The notes under the pieces were generated by a model. That model did no database searches and had not been told where the DNA came from. It saw only the letters and a program-made list of their open reading frames with translations. Positions 53,057 through 63,660 of a stretch of 64,000 bases of DNA are shown one piece after another. The DNA lies in assembly GCF_009727055.1 (NCBI RefSeq), contig NC_052350.1, forward strand, positions 2,901,086 through 2,965,085, read 5' to 3'. Position 1 is the stretch's first letter, and every line of letters begins with the position of its first letter. The position numbers and the translations under genes were made by a program. This DNA is from Benincasa hispida. Lineage: Eukaryota; Streptophyta; Magnoliopsida; Cucurbitales; Cucurbitaceae.

Positions 53057-54745
53057 CCTAATGTCTTGAGAGACTAATGTACTGTACAAGATAAATACAT
53101 ATACAATATACAATAAACTATGGCATACCCCAGTATCATCTCCCACTTGCCCTAAACAAGATGCCACATGTCCTGCAGACCCAGACCCTCCAGGTGACCC
53201 TCGAACACTTTAGATATGAGAGTCTTTGTAAAGGGATCAGACGTTGTGCTCCGATGCGATCTTCGTGACTATCACATCATCATGATGCACAATCTCCCTG
53301 ATCAAGTGGTATTTTTGCTTTATATGCTTGTCCCGACGATGACTCCAAGGCTCCTTCGAATTTTCCACAGTCCCGCTGTTATCACAATAGAAAATGATCG
53401 ACAAATCCATAGTTTCCTCAGTCAAACAGCCTTCTTAGCTGCTTCACAAGCAGCTACGTATTTGGCTTCCATAGTGGAGTCCGCGATGCATTCTTACTTG
53501 ATGCTTCGCCACACTACAACCCCTCCATTCAAATTGAACACTGACCCCGATGTCGATTTGCGAGAAACTCTATTGGTCTGAAAGTCAGAGTCTGTATTTC
53601 TTGTAAGAATCAAATCCTTATTTCCATACACGAGCATGTAGTCCATCGTTCTCCGAAGATACTTGAGGATAGTCTTAATCGTCGTCCAATGATCAAATCC
53701 TAGATTGGACTGATACCGACTGAAAATCCCTACTGCATAGCGAATGCCGGGTCTAGTACACAATATTGCATACATTAAGCTTCCTACAGCTGAAGCATAG
53801 GGAATCCATATCATCTTCTCAATGTTTTGAGGTATTTTAGGACACTGATCCTTAGACAATACGATTCCATGCCTGAAGGATAACAAACCTCTCTTTGAAT
53901 CATGCATCTTGTACCTGATCAACACTTGATCAATGTACGATGCCTGAGACAAAGCTAACTTCTTGTTCTTACGATCCCGAATGATCTGGATCCCTATAAT
54001 ATACTGTGCCTCACCCAAATATTTCATTTTGAACTGGGCAGCTAGCTACTTTTTTATGTCGGTCAGATATCCTACATCATTCCCAATGAGTAGGATATCA
54101 TCCATATACAGTACCAGGAAAGCTACTGAGTTGTTGATGATCTTCTTGTTAACACAAGGCTCACCAACGTTCTGATCAAAGCCAAACGACTTGACCGCAG
54201 TGTCAAATCTAATGTTCCATGATCTAGATGCTTGTTTCAGCCCATAAATGGACCTATTAAGCTTGCAAACTCTTTGCTCTTGATCTGGAATTACGAACCC
54301 CTCTAGTTGAGTCATATAGATGGTCTCCTCAAGATTACTATTAAGAAAGGCAGTCTTGAAGTCCATTTGCCATATCTCATAATCATAAAATGTGGGTATG
54401 GACAGGAGTATTTTGATAGACTTGAGCATGACAACAGGTGAGAAAGTTTCCTCATAGTCAACTCCCTCAACCTGGGTATAACCCTTTGCCACGAGTCGAG
54501 CCTTAAAGGTTTGCACCTTTCCATCTACACCTCTCTTTTGCTTATAGATCCATTTACACCTAATAGGTCTTACCCCAACAGGCGGATCCACAAGCTCCCA
54601 GACGTTATTGAAGTACATAAACTCCTCTCTTGGTTCATGGCTTTAATCCATTCATCCTTGTCAATATCCTACATTGCTTTTTTAAAAGACAACGTATCCT
54701 CGACCCTATCATTAGAAATAACATTCTGGGCTTCAGTAAAATCCG
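53057..54745 (-). pseudogene. Copia B-2 reverse transcriptase and RNase H, broken
   Basis: 54046-54618: YFNNVWELVDPPVGVRPIRC, KARLVAKGYTQVEGVDYEET, IWQMDFKTAFLNSNLEETIY with the first catalytic Asp, LNRSIYGLKQASRSWN, and LVLYMDDILLIGNDVGYLTD with the YMDD loop. A stop near 54045 separates this from 53494-54027 (KYLGEAQYIIGIQIIRDRKN, CTRPGIRYAVGIFSRYQSN, STSGSVFNLNGGVVVW). RNase H continues in 53237-53425 (FYCDNSGTVENSKEP, then HIKQKYHLIREIVHHDD). It is the best-preserved RT of the three Copia copies but carries several stops. Copia B-1 lost this whole part. Confidence 0.9.
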
Positions 54746-55640
54746 TTAGCGATCCAGTGGGTTCATAACCCTCCCACTACATCGAGGCAGTCTCAATGCT
54801 TGATTTGGTTGACTAGATGTACCAACCTCAACAACTCTTGTTGATCTGTCAGCCTGTTTAACAACTCTTGTTGAACCCTCAATAGTCTCAGTCTCACTAG
54901 GAATCTCACGTAAAACAAGCTTATTTCGTGGTTTATGATCCCTCATGTGGTCTTCTTCCAAGAAGATAGTATTTGTAGAAACAAGCACTTTGTTCTCACT
55001 CGGATCATAGAAGTATCCACCTCTCGTTTCTTTGGGGTAGCCTAGAAAGAGGCAAACCTTCGAACGCGATTCTAACTTCTTCGGGTTAGCCACAAGCATA
55101 TGTGCCGAAAATTCCTAAATCCAAAAGTGGTGTAAACTACCTTTACGGCCTCTCCACATCTCAAAAGGTATTTCAGAAATACTTTTCAAGGGAACGTTGT
55201 TCAGGATATAGCATGCAGTCTCCACTGCAAAACCCCAAAACGAGTCTAAAAAATGAGCATAGATCATCATAGACCAAACCATGTCCAACAAGGTTCTATT
55301 TCTTCTTTCCGGTACACCAACTGCTGAGGTGTACCTAGGGCCGAAAGTGTGGACACAATCCCATGTTTTATCATATAGTTCTAGAATTTGAGGTCCACGA
55401 TCAAATCGTAGTGTTTGTATCTTCTTACCTAAAAAGTTTTCAACTTCAGCTTTATACTCCTTGAACTTGTCAAGGGTTTCAGACTTACGTTGTATTAGGT
55501 AGAGATACCCGTACATTGAATAATCATCTATGAAAGAGATGAAATATTCATACCCATCTCGAGCCTTAACATTCATCGGACCACAGAAGTCAGAATGTAC
55601 AAAATCCAAGGCTTCCTTGTCTTTGTAACCTTTTCCAGTA
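54746..55640 (-). pseudogene. Copia B-2 integrase, broken
   Basis: 55115-55609: VHSDFCGPMNVKARDGYEYF with the first catalytic Asp, FIDDYSMYGYLYLIQRKSET, FLGKKIQTLRFDRG where the second-Asp region follows a small deletion, VPERRNRTLLDMVWSMMIYA near the Glu, and ACYILNNVPLKSISEIPFEM. After a frame break, 54746-55099 gives SKVCLFLGYPKETRGGYFYD and the linker to RT ending CSGRVMNPLDR. The usual DRGGEY is reduced to DRG, so the core is damaged. Confidence 0.88.
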
Positions 55641-56290
55641 AAAGGTCATTTTGTCATCTTGCCTTCGACGCATGATTCATATACCGGCAAGGAGTTTTCT
55701 TCTAAACTCTTTAGAAGTCCACTTTTCACCATCTGCTCATTCTATTGAGATTGATGTGACCTAATCTTAGATGCCAAAGATGGGCGTTTTCCTTAGGAGA
55801 AACCTTTGGTTTTTTTGTTGTAATTGTCGTACTGAACATTTCAGTGTTAAATTAGGCTTTTATGACTAACGACCTTAGTACATATAAGTTACTTTCCATT
55901 GAACCAAAACCAATCTCCATTCCATTCTTGAAAATAAACACACTTTATTCTTATAAAAGGAGACAGTATATCCTTGCTCAATGAGACAATAAACTGAGAT
56001 TAAGTTCCTCTTAATATGAGGAACTACGAAAACATTATCTAGTAACAGATAATGTTTCCTGTCCAAAAATACCTTCAGCTTGACTATAACAACTGAAATA
56101 ACCTCACCAGTGCTGACTCGAAAAGTCATCTCTCCCTGTGGCAACGTTTGCCAGGAACTGAATCCTTGATAAGAGGAACTGACATGGTTGGTAGCACCTG
56201 AATCTAGGATCCAGGCAGAATCATCATTCTTTACCAAACACGTCTCCAAGACCAATAAATCAGATTTACCGTCTTTAGACATCCTCCTCT
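55641..56290 (-). pseudogene. Copia B-2 protease and GAG-pre-integrase, broken
   Basis: 55875-56282: KSDLLVLETCLVKNDDSAWI, then ILDSGATNHVSSSYQGFSSW with the aspartic protease Asp-Ser-Gly intact, then MTFRVSTGEVISVVIVKLKV and HIKRNLISVYCLIEQGYTVS. The remaining pre-integrase part (55641-55870, including the HLWHLR-type segment) is readable only across frame changes. Confidence 0.85.
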
Positions 56291-56320
56291 TTTGGAGAGT
56301 AGTGTGATTTGTATCAGAAC

Positions 56321-56846
56321 CTAAATAAGCTCCAAGTTACATGTTAAAGAACAATTCTCTTCCACGAACCTCAACAGAGTCAGCAACAATTTCTTCCTCT
56401 CCCTGGAGTTAAACTTGGGAACTGACACTACTGGTTTTGTCATCCATCCCTTTGTGCTCGAAAAGTAAGAATTGACGTTCAAACAAATCTTGCAATGGGT
56501 CCATGATCTCGCATGCAATGACCATGTTCTTAACCCTTTTGGCCAAAACATCAGGTATACTAGCCAAAATGTGAAGTCGGGCCAATGAATTAGCCTTCAT
56601 CCACACCTCATCTGCGTTACGAACACTTCGCGGTGCATCAAGGGTCGGAACTTGAAGACATTCCTCAACCATGAAAAATTCGAGGTCGTTTGCCATGAAA
56701 AAGGTTTTACAAAACTCTTTCCACTGTATGTAATCGGTCATATTAAAAGCTTTAAACGGAAATACTAACGAGTTGCTGAAAACAAAAACACATTGACCTA
56801 CGCTAGGTTTTAAACAAATACCTGTTGAAAAACAAATAACATCCAA
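56321..56846 (-). pseudogene. Copia B-2 gag with internal deletion
   Basis: Two overlapping frames (56409-56846 and 56321-56551) give MTDYIQWKEFCKTFFMANDL, EECLQVPTLDAPRSVRNADE, MKANSLARLHILASIPDVLA, IACEIMDPLQDLFERQFLLF and EHKGMDDKTSSV. It then meets the protease-proximal KSDLLVLE without the rest of the gag core or the CCHC zinc knuckle. gag encodes the particle protein. A product this short would not assemble. Copia B-1 has the same junction. Confidence 0.83.
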
Positions 56847-57392
56847 TAAGGTTTAGCAAAACTAACATGAATCCCGTGTGACATCTAGTTTCGCAATGAC
56901 GCTCAAAGGTTTAGGACAAAAGGCACCGAAGGGAGGTCAATTATCCCTTCTTTGAATTGAGAAATTCTCAACCAGTCATTAATACCAGAACAACTCTTGC
57001 TCCTATAACGACTAGCCATCATTGATTTGATCAAGAGATCAATAACTTACTTAACAATTTCTCGTAAGTGTGACCGCCATTTTAGGCTTTAGAGATCCGT
57101 TCCAAGTAGCCAATCCGAAGGGAAAAAATCTGATTGGGGCAAAACCTAAAGCGACCCTATCCATTTATGGAGTTCACTTTGATCTTGACCAACTGCACAA
57201 AACCCATCTGAAGGGGGACACTCCCAAGGCGCCACGAGGGAGTATAAAATGATCTCACGGTGTGAACCAATGACAAAGACTGTAGGACGTGTTGACACAC
57301 ACCCTTCACCCACTTACTATAAACACTCTTTCCGTCCACCTTGATATTGACTCATGCAAACACCATCTGAAAGGGGGATGCTCCCAGAGAAC
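56847..57392 (-). mobile_element. Copia B-2 leader, cut by Gypsy-2 insertion
   Basis: Parallels 11690-12250 of Copia B-1. The first block repeat (GACACTCCCAAGGCGCCACG, then GATCTCACGGTGTGAACC) is complete. The second (AAGGGGGATGCTCCCAG) is cut at 57392, where the Gypsy-2 LTR begins TGATGCG. The remaining leader and the 5' LTR should lie beyond 64000. Confidence 0.85.
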
Positions 57393-59068
57393 TGATGCGT
57401 TATTTTATGCGGTGATTTTATGAATTGAATTGCGGTGATGGGAATGCTTGTGCAATAAGTTTTCTCAGCAGAATCCAAGTATAAATCCTACTGAGTTTCT
57501 CGGCAAGTCCAGGGTCAAACTCAGGGACTAAGGAAAACGGTATGCGGTGATAATTTTTAAGAAGACTTTGCGGTAACCAATAAATTAAGAGTTGTTTTTG
57601 GGCTGTTGTTTGCGGTGATAAAAAGTATGCGGTGGAGTTAAGACAAAAGTTGATAATACGGAAGATGCGATGAATATGTAGGGAACGAGTTGATAAGGGG
57701 TTCAGCTAACACTTCCTAGGATGCGTTCATGTTATGCGATCATGCAACACACATACAATAGCAAATCATCTCTCAACGCAAATGCTACGACTTCTAGTTC
57801 TAGAACGTATGCGATATATGCGATAAGTCTATAGGAGCTACACATAAGCCTCTATTCTTATTTATGCGATGACAAATGACACACACACAAACAAGGCGAC
57901 CGCATAATATCATAACCTATCTCTAGGGTGCATGCGATGCATGTTGGCAAACAGAGCTTATCTCTAAGTCCCTATCTCTTGTTTATGCAGATCTAACTCT
58001 CTCGAGTCTAGATTTTAACCTAGCTCTCTCAAGTCTTAGGTTCTTTCTTTAGACTCTCTCTCGAGTAGCTCTAAAGGGATATTGGGCGCAACATAAGACA
58101 AAATAACCACATGCAATGAAGATCCGAGGTCATGTTAGCTTATTCTTCTCAACCCATTCGATAGATTTAGCTACTCATACGTGCTTTTAAGAGAGTGAAC
58201 AGATGTAGATAAGCAAGTTCCATTTTATAGATATAGAGTTGAAATACAAAATAACAATGTGAAATGAGAATAAAGAGCCTGGTAGCAATCTCTTGCTTCC
58301 CAAGGCTTTTTACACTGTTCTTCTCTACTCTGTTCAAAAGATAGTCCCGCTCCCGTGAGAGTCGGCCATCTCTCTACTTTTCCACGCCTCTAGGTTCTCT
58401 CTCGAGATGGCCAGAGCGATCTTTCGGTGTCTCTTCCCTTCTCTCACTTCACCTTCGAAGTAAAAGAAGAATTATGAACAAAGCTACTTCTATCTAAGGG
58501 AAAATTATCTAACTATCCGAACTCCTTCACTGAAGGTTGCCTTCAGTATTTATAGAGCTTTGGGGTGAAAGGCTGCTTCGATCTTATGATTGCACTGATG
58601 GGATGACATTAATTCTCTGTCTGATGCACCGAATATTTATCACCGAAAAGTTAAGTGTACTTGCTACAGTAGTTCGTTAGCGACTGTCAACTTAATTCAG
58701 AATCGACCGTCATCAGCTTTTTGTCCCATCGTGATTTATTATGCTTTTCACCTAGATGCGCCCACCAAGTTGCGTCGGCTCTATGCGACAGTCCTTCTTG
58801 AGCAGATATTTGCGAGCGCAAATTACCGCAAAGCCTTGCGGTAATGCTGTGTTCGACCGTTGATTTCTTGTGATCGCATTTCTGCCTTGCGTCAACGCAT
58901 ATTCTGCACAAAAATACATAAGTTAACTGTTTTCATGCGATGGACGCCTACGACCGCAATATTATGAACTTAATGCTTTTTGGACGCAATTATATATATT
59001 TTATCAACGCAAACCTTCATTGTTTAATACCTTAGCACTGTAATAACGTGCATTTCTACCCATTATCA
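57393..59068 (-). repeat. Gypsy-2 3' LTR
   Basis: 1676 bp, plus-strand ends TGATGCGTTATTTTATGCGG and CTACCCATTATCA. It shares with the Gypsy-1 LTR the order of blocks: TAAGTTTTCTCAGCAGAATCC, GTTGATAAGGGGTTCAGCTA, ATTATGCTTTTCACC..., and the CTTCCCAAGGC / CTTCCCGTGGC block. Frames inside (for example 58687-58911) are not supported. Confidence 0.87.
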
Positions 59069-59083
59069 CTTGTCCAAATTTAA
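59069..59083 (-). other. Gypsy-2 polypurine tract
   Basis: The minus strand reads TTAAATTTGGACAAG before the LTR start TGATAATGGGTAG. Compare TTAAATTTGGGAGTG in Gypsy-1. Confidence 0.72.
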
Positions 59084-60400
59084 ACAATGTTTGTCCTTAA
59101 GCATAAGCTAAATATTTCCTTTAGAAAGTCGACCGCAATCTCTTTTCCTAGGTTTCTCAAGGATACCTCATTCAAATCCTATGCACCAAAATTTCCTTAA
59201 TTCTTATTCAAGACTCTTCTTAAAATATTTCTAAAATTTAGTGACCACAAGTTTAACTTTCAAAAAGACTTTTACAAAATTCCAAGACATCGCATGATTT
59301 TTTTCAAAAAAAACTTTTTCACTGGGGTGTTAAATGATTTCTTTTTATCCTTGCATATTTTAGTCATTATTTTCCTCTGACCTTGCGCTGATCCAAGTGC
59401 TTCGCCTTCGTTTTGGCTTGCCCCCACGTGTTTCATGCGGACATCCAACTACGAACAAGGCGCTCTTTCTCAGACTAAACTTACACCCATTTGGCAGCGG
59501 AGTTGAGGTCATTTTTTATGCGTTGATCACGATTCCTACCTTCGTTTTGGCTTGCCCCCATGTGTGTCATGCGTACATCCAACTATGAGTAGGATCCGAT
59601 CATAACGTTATGAATTTTTTTTGTTTGTTTTAGATAAGCTGGAATAGCAAGGTCGAAAATAAATACCTCACCCCCAAATTTAAAATGCGGGAATGTCCTC
59701 ATTGCCAAAAGATTGAAAGAAGTCATACAATGTTCTTAGGAAACTTCGTAAAGGGTTAGTTTCAAAGAACGCTAGCAGACCACTAACTTCTAGAAATATT
59801 TCATAAGGTGATTGTCCTAAAATTAAGTCGACTCTAGTGTATACGAAAAAATAGAAGCATGTGTTTCATCATTGAAATCATAATTGGCAAAGAGAAAGCA
59901 TACGATGATTTACTAAATTGATCAATATTAAATGATTGCGGTAACAAAAAAGGATGCGCTGATAAAATTTTCAAAATTAAAATGCGATGCGATGGTGCAG
60001 AATTTAGAATAAAGTCAAGGAAAAATACAACCCTCAAATTTGCGTTGTCGCCCGAATTATTTGTTAACACATCCTGCTTTGCGGCGATCTACTTTCTTTG
60101 GATTGCGGTGACGAAATTAAGTAGTTGCGTCTTCGTGTAGCGCCCCTGCAATCGTTCAGCACGATCATTGCAAGAAAAACACCGAGAGGGTCAAATAAAG
60201 TTAACAAAATCGCTTACTGCAATCGTTCAACACGATCACATTTTTTTTAAAGCAAAAATATAGTGAAATGATAATACTAAGGAGTAGAGATAAGTTTAAG
60301 ATTTTAGGATTTCAATGGATACTTCACAAAACTTACGTCCCTGATGCATTTAAATCGCCTGATACCGCAAGGACCACCCACTTCTTTCTCATTCAGAGTT
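59084..60400 (-). mobile_element. Gypsy-2 3' noncoding region with paired repeats
   Basis: No domain-bearing frame. It carries the pair of CCTTCGTTTTGGCTTGCCCC repeats (59405-59461 and 59539-59595), the same arrangement as Gypsy-1. Downstream, TTTGCGTTGTCGCCCG and ATCGTTCA-CACGATCA words occur. Confidence 0.65.
59405..59595. repeat. Paired ~57-bp direct repeat in Gypsy-2 3' region
   Basis: Two copies 134 bases apart, each CCTTCGTTTTGGCTTGCCCC, then CATGCG-ACATCCAACTA-GA. The counterparts are at 14287 and 14431. Confidence 0.85.
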
Positions 60401-60998
60401 TCTCAGGTCTATGGAGTCGACTTTGCGATGTCAGCCTTTTCTGCAATACACTTTCACTCGTTGCCCATTAACTTTGAATATGTTGGTTCCGTCATCATTA
60501 GATAACTTGACCGCGCCATGCGAGAATACCTTTTGGACTATGAATGGTCCGGACCAACGTGACTTTAATTTCCCAGGGAAGAGCCGTAGTCGTGAGTTAA
60601 ATAGTAAGACCTTTTGCCTGACTTAGAGGTCCTTTCCGCATATTTGTTTGTCATGCCAGTTGCGCGCTCCTTGTAAATCTTTGCGTTCTTATATGCGTTA
60701 ATTCTCCATTCCTCCAGCTCAACCAATTGAAGTTTTCTCGCTTCTCCTACTGTTCTTAAGTCAAATTTTAGCTTTTTCACCGCCCACAGCGCTTTGTGCT
60801 CCAGCTCCAGCGGTAAATGACATGTTTTACTAAATACCAACGCATATGGAGACATACCTATAAGTGTGTCTTATAGGCAGTCCGGTATGCCCACAACGCA
60901 TCGTCCAGCTTTATTGCCCAATCCTTTCGCAAAGGCTTTACCACCTTCTCCAGTATCAACTTGATCTCTCAGCTGGACACTTTGGCCTGATCATTCGT
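60401..60998 (-). pseudogene. Gypsy-2 integrase C-terminal and post-integrase domain
   Basis: 60565-60855: [40 protein letters not shown] and [20 protein letters not shown]. Further downstream, [24 protein letters not shown] residues appear in the shifted continuation. Upstream (60900-61000) the region with the third catalytic residue reads TNDQAKVSS after a TAG stop. The expected Glu after QA is Lys, so the catalytic triad is incomplete. Confidence 0.85.
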
Positions 60999-61348
60999 CT
61001 ACGGATGGTATGCGGTAGCCACTTTATGGAGGATATTATATTTACACAGCAATTCTTTGATATTGTGATTGACAAAGTGGGATCCTTCGTCACTTATTAT
61101 GGCACGTTGAGTGCCAAAACGAGTGAAAATATTTTTCTTCAGGAATTTAGAGACTACCGCCGCATCGTTTGCGGCACATGTCACTGCTTCTATCCACTTG
61201 GACACGTAGTCGACGACTAGCAAAATATAGTTTTGACCATTCGATGGTGGGAATGGTCCCATGAAATCAATGCCCCAAACATCGAACAACTCTAGTTTCA
61301 AAATGGTGTTCTTAGGCATCGCATGTTCCACAAAATGTTACTCGTGCG
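60999..61348 (-). pseudogene. Gypsy-2 integrase core
   Basis: 60999-61331: [20 protein letters not shown] with the first catalytic Asp, [40 protein letters not shown] with the second Asp, then VATAYHP and a TAG stop where a Gln codon is expected. It aligns with Gypsy-1 15844-16119 plus 26034-26120. Confidence 0.88.
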
Positions 61349-62313
61349 CTAGCACCGGTCACACTTCATCACGTAGTCATTTGCATCTTTAAACAGTGTT
61401 AGCCAATAGTATCCACTTTGTAATACTTTAGCTATGGTGCATTGTCCTCCAAAGTGCCCGTCATATAGTGAATCATGACATTGCGATAATATGCGTTGTT
61501 GAGCAGCATTCGATACACACAGTCGTAGAATTTGGTCTGTCCCCTTCTTATACAAATTTGGCTCATCCCAAAAATATGGTCTGCATTCATGTCTGAGCCG
61601 CCTCTTTTGGTGGTCGGTGTAATCTTCGAGAAATTTCTCGGAAACCAGATAATTCACCACGTTTGTGTACCATGACAATTCTTCAATGTGAAATAACTGC
61701 TCGTCAGGGAACACCGCATTCACCTCTGACTGATTGCGGTCAACCTCTGAATTTTCCAATCTAGATAAGTGATCCGCAACTAGGTTTTCCGCCCTTTGCG
61801 ATCAATTATTTCTATAGCGAATTCTTGGAAAGGACCCATCTAATCAACCTCGGCTTCGCGTCCTTCTTTGCCATCAAATATTTTATCGCCAAGTGGCCAG
61901 TGTGGATGAGTACTTTTATTCGCAAGAAATATGCTCTAAATTTCTCCAACGTAAAAATTACCGCAAGCAGCTCTTTTTCTATGGTGGTATAGTTAGTTTG
62001 AGCAGGATTCAAAGTCTTACTCGCATATGCGATGGGATGTAATATTGTTTTTCTCTTCTGTGCTAGCATCGCTCTCATCGCATACCCTTTTGCATCGCAC
62101 ATTAATTCAAAGAGAAGTGTCCAATCTAGTGCGATCAACACGGGCGCGGTCATCAATGCGTTCTTCAAAATCCTGAATGCGTTGAGGCAATTGTCATCCA
62201 AGTCAAATTTTCTATCAAGCCTCCATCAATGCACACAGCGGTCATTGCTGATTTCTGAAAAGTCCTTTTGACAAAATGTCCTGGTAAAATCCGCATGCCT
62301 CTCAAGAAACTCC
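61349..62313 (-). pseudogene. Gypsy-2 RNase H and integrase zinc-finger region
   Basis: 61812-62201: DDNCLNAFRILKNALMTAPV, LFELMCDAKGYAMRAMLAQK, KTLNPAQTNYTTIEKELLAV, VLIHTGHLAIKYLMAKKDAK. The last has His-Thr-Gly where His-Thr-Asp is usual, a lost catalytic Asp. 61349-61759 continues with AVFPDEQLFHIEELSWYTNV, RLRHECRPYFWDEPNLYKKG, then QRILSQCHDSLYDGHFGGQC and TIAKVLQSGYYWLTLFKDAN, the HHCC zinc-finger region. Its first His is changed to Gln-type context in places, and frames break at 61760-61811. Confidence 0.86.
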
Positions 62314-62722
62314 CTTACTAGTGGGTGCGAACGGTTTGGTTTGGTGTCAAAGCGAACCCAAACCAAAACCTTTTTATTAAATGCTAAAATTGGTTCGGTT
62401 TCAAATTCAATTTTTGGCATTTTCAAAAATTCATGTTATAATTTTTTTTTTAATAAAAACGGTTCGATTCAAGTTCGGTTTTTAAATTCGGTTTTTCTAC
62501 TTTAAACTGAACACGCAGTTCGGTTTTAAATTCGGTTTTACTCTTTTTTTTTTTTAATATATATATTTGTTTAAAAACGCGTTCGGTATCGGTTTCAAAT
62601 TCGGTTTTTGACATTTTTTAAAAAAATCCATGTTATATTTTTTTTTATTTAAAACGGTTTGGTTCGTTCGATTTTTAAATTCAATTTTGTTCTTTAAATT
62701 TAAAAGTGGTTGATTTTAAATT
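62314..62722. mobile_element. GGTTCGGTTT-rich insertion in Gypsy-2 RT (nonautonomous, possibly hAT-like)
   Basis: The RT reading (LRHADFTRTF...KDFSEIS) is interrupted near 62330 by sequence built of GGTTCGGTTTCAAATTC, TTCGGTTTTTAAATTCGG and CCATGTTATATTTTT words and long T runs, extending to the gap at 62723. GGTTCGGTTT words are common near the ends of plant hAT nonautonomous elements; that assignment is tentative. The right end and target duplication are hidden in the gap. Confidence 0.6.
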
Positions 62723-62894
62723 NNNNNNNNNNNNNNNNNNNNNNNNNNNNNNNNNNNNNNNNNNNNNNNNNNNNNNNNNNNNNNNNNNNNNNNNNNNNNN
62801 NNNNNNNNNNNNNNNNNNNNNNNNNNNNNNNNNNNNNNNNNNNNNNNNNNNNNNNNNNNNNNNNNNNNNNNNNNNNNNNNNNNNNNNNNNNNNN
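62723..62894. other. Assembly gap (172 N)
   Basis: A run of N between the GGTTCGGTTT-rich insertion and RT codons. Real length is unknown. About 30 RT codons plus the insertion's right end are missing. Confidence 0.97.
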
Positions 62895-63660
62895 CCGTCC
62901 CTAGACACCTTATGCCCCAGCACAATGCCCTCTTTCACCATAAAATGGAATTTCTCCCAATTAAGTACGAGATTCGTCTCCTCACATCTTTTCAATATCT
63001 TCTCCAAGTTGGCAAGACAGACTTCGTATGTGCCCATATACAGAGAAGTCGTCCATGAATATTTCTACGGAGTCTTCGTGATATTCTGAAAAGATGGCCA
63101 TCATGTACCTTTGGAAAGTGTTCAGCACATTGTAGAGGTCGAACAGCATGCAGCGAAAAGAGAAAGTTCCATATGGGCAGGTGAATATGGTTTTGTCCTG
63201 ATATTCGGGAGCAATCATAATCTGATTATAGCCGACATACCCATCCAAAAAGTAGTAGAAGTCATTTCCAGCTAGTCGATCCAACATTTGGACAATGAAA
63301 GGTAAAGGGAAATGATCTTTCTTCATTGCGCATTCAGCTTGTGGTAGTCCATGCAAATACGCCATCCGTTGACGGTCCTTTGCGGTATCAGCTCGTTATT
63401 TGCGTTGGAGACCACCGTCATCCCACCTTTTTTGGGCACTCACTGCATTCTGTCTGTTATCGGATAGATGATGCCCGCATCTAACCACTTGATTATCTCC
63501 TTCTTAACGACCTCTTTCATCGCAGAGTTGAGTCTTTGTTGATGTTCGATCGATCCTTTGTGGTTTTCTTCGAGATGAATTTTATGCATACAGTATGCGG
63601 GGCTAATTCCTCGAATGTCTGCGAGCGTCCAACCAATCACTCGCACATATTTTCTCAAAA
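62895..63660 (-). pseudogene. Gypsy-2 reverse transcriptase core
   Basis: 63440-63658: RVIGWTLADIRGISPAYCMH, KIHLEENHKGSIEHQQRLNS and KEIIKWLDAGIIYPITDR. A stop then interrupts the NAFNPx-type palm start. 62982-63365: KKDHFPLPFIVQMLDRLAGN, YYFLDGYVGYNQIMIAPEYQ with the first catalytic Asp, TFTCPYGTFSFR-like motif, and SVEIFMDDFSVYG with the FMDD loop. A frameshift at about 63035 leads into LANLEKILKRCEETNLVLNW and EGIVLGHKVSRD, which ends at the gap. Confidence 0.9.
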
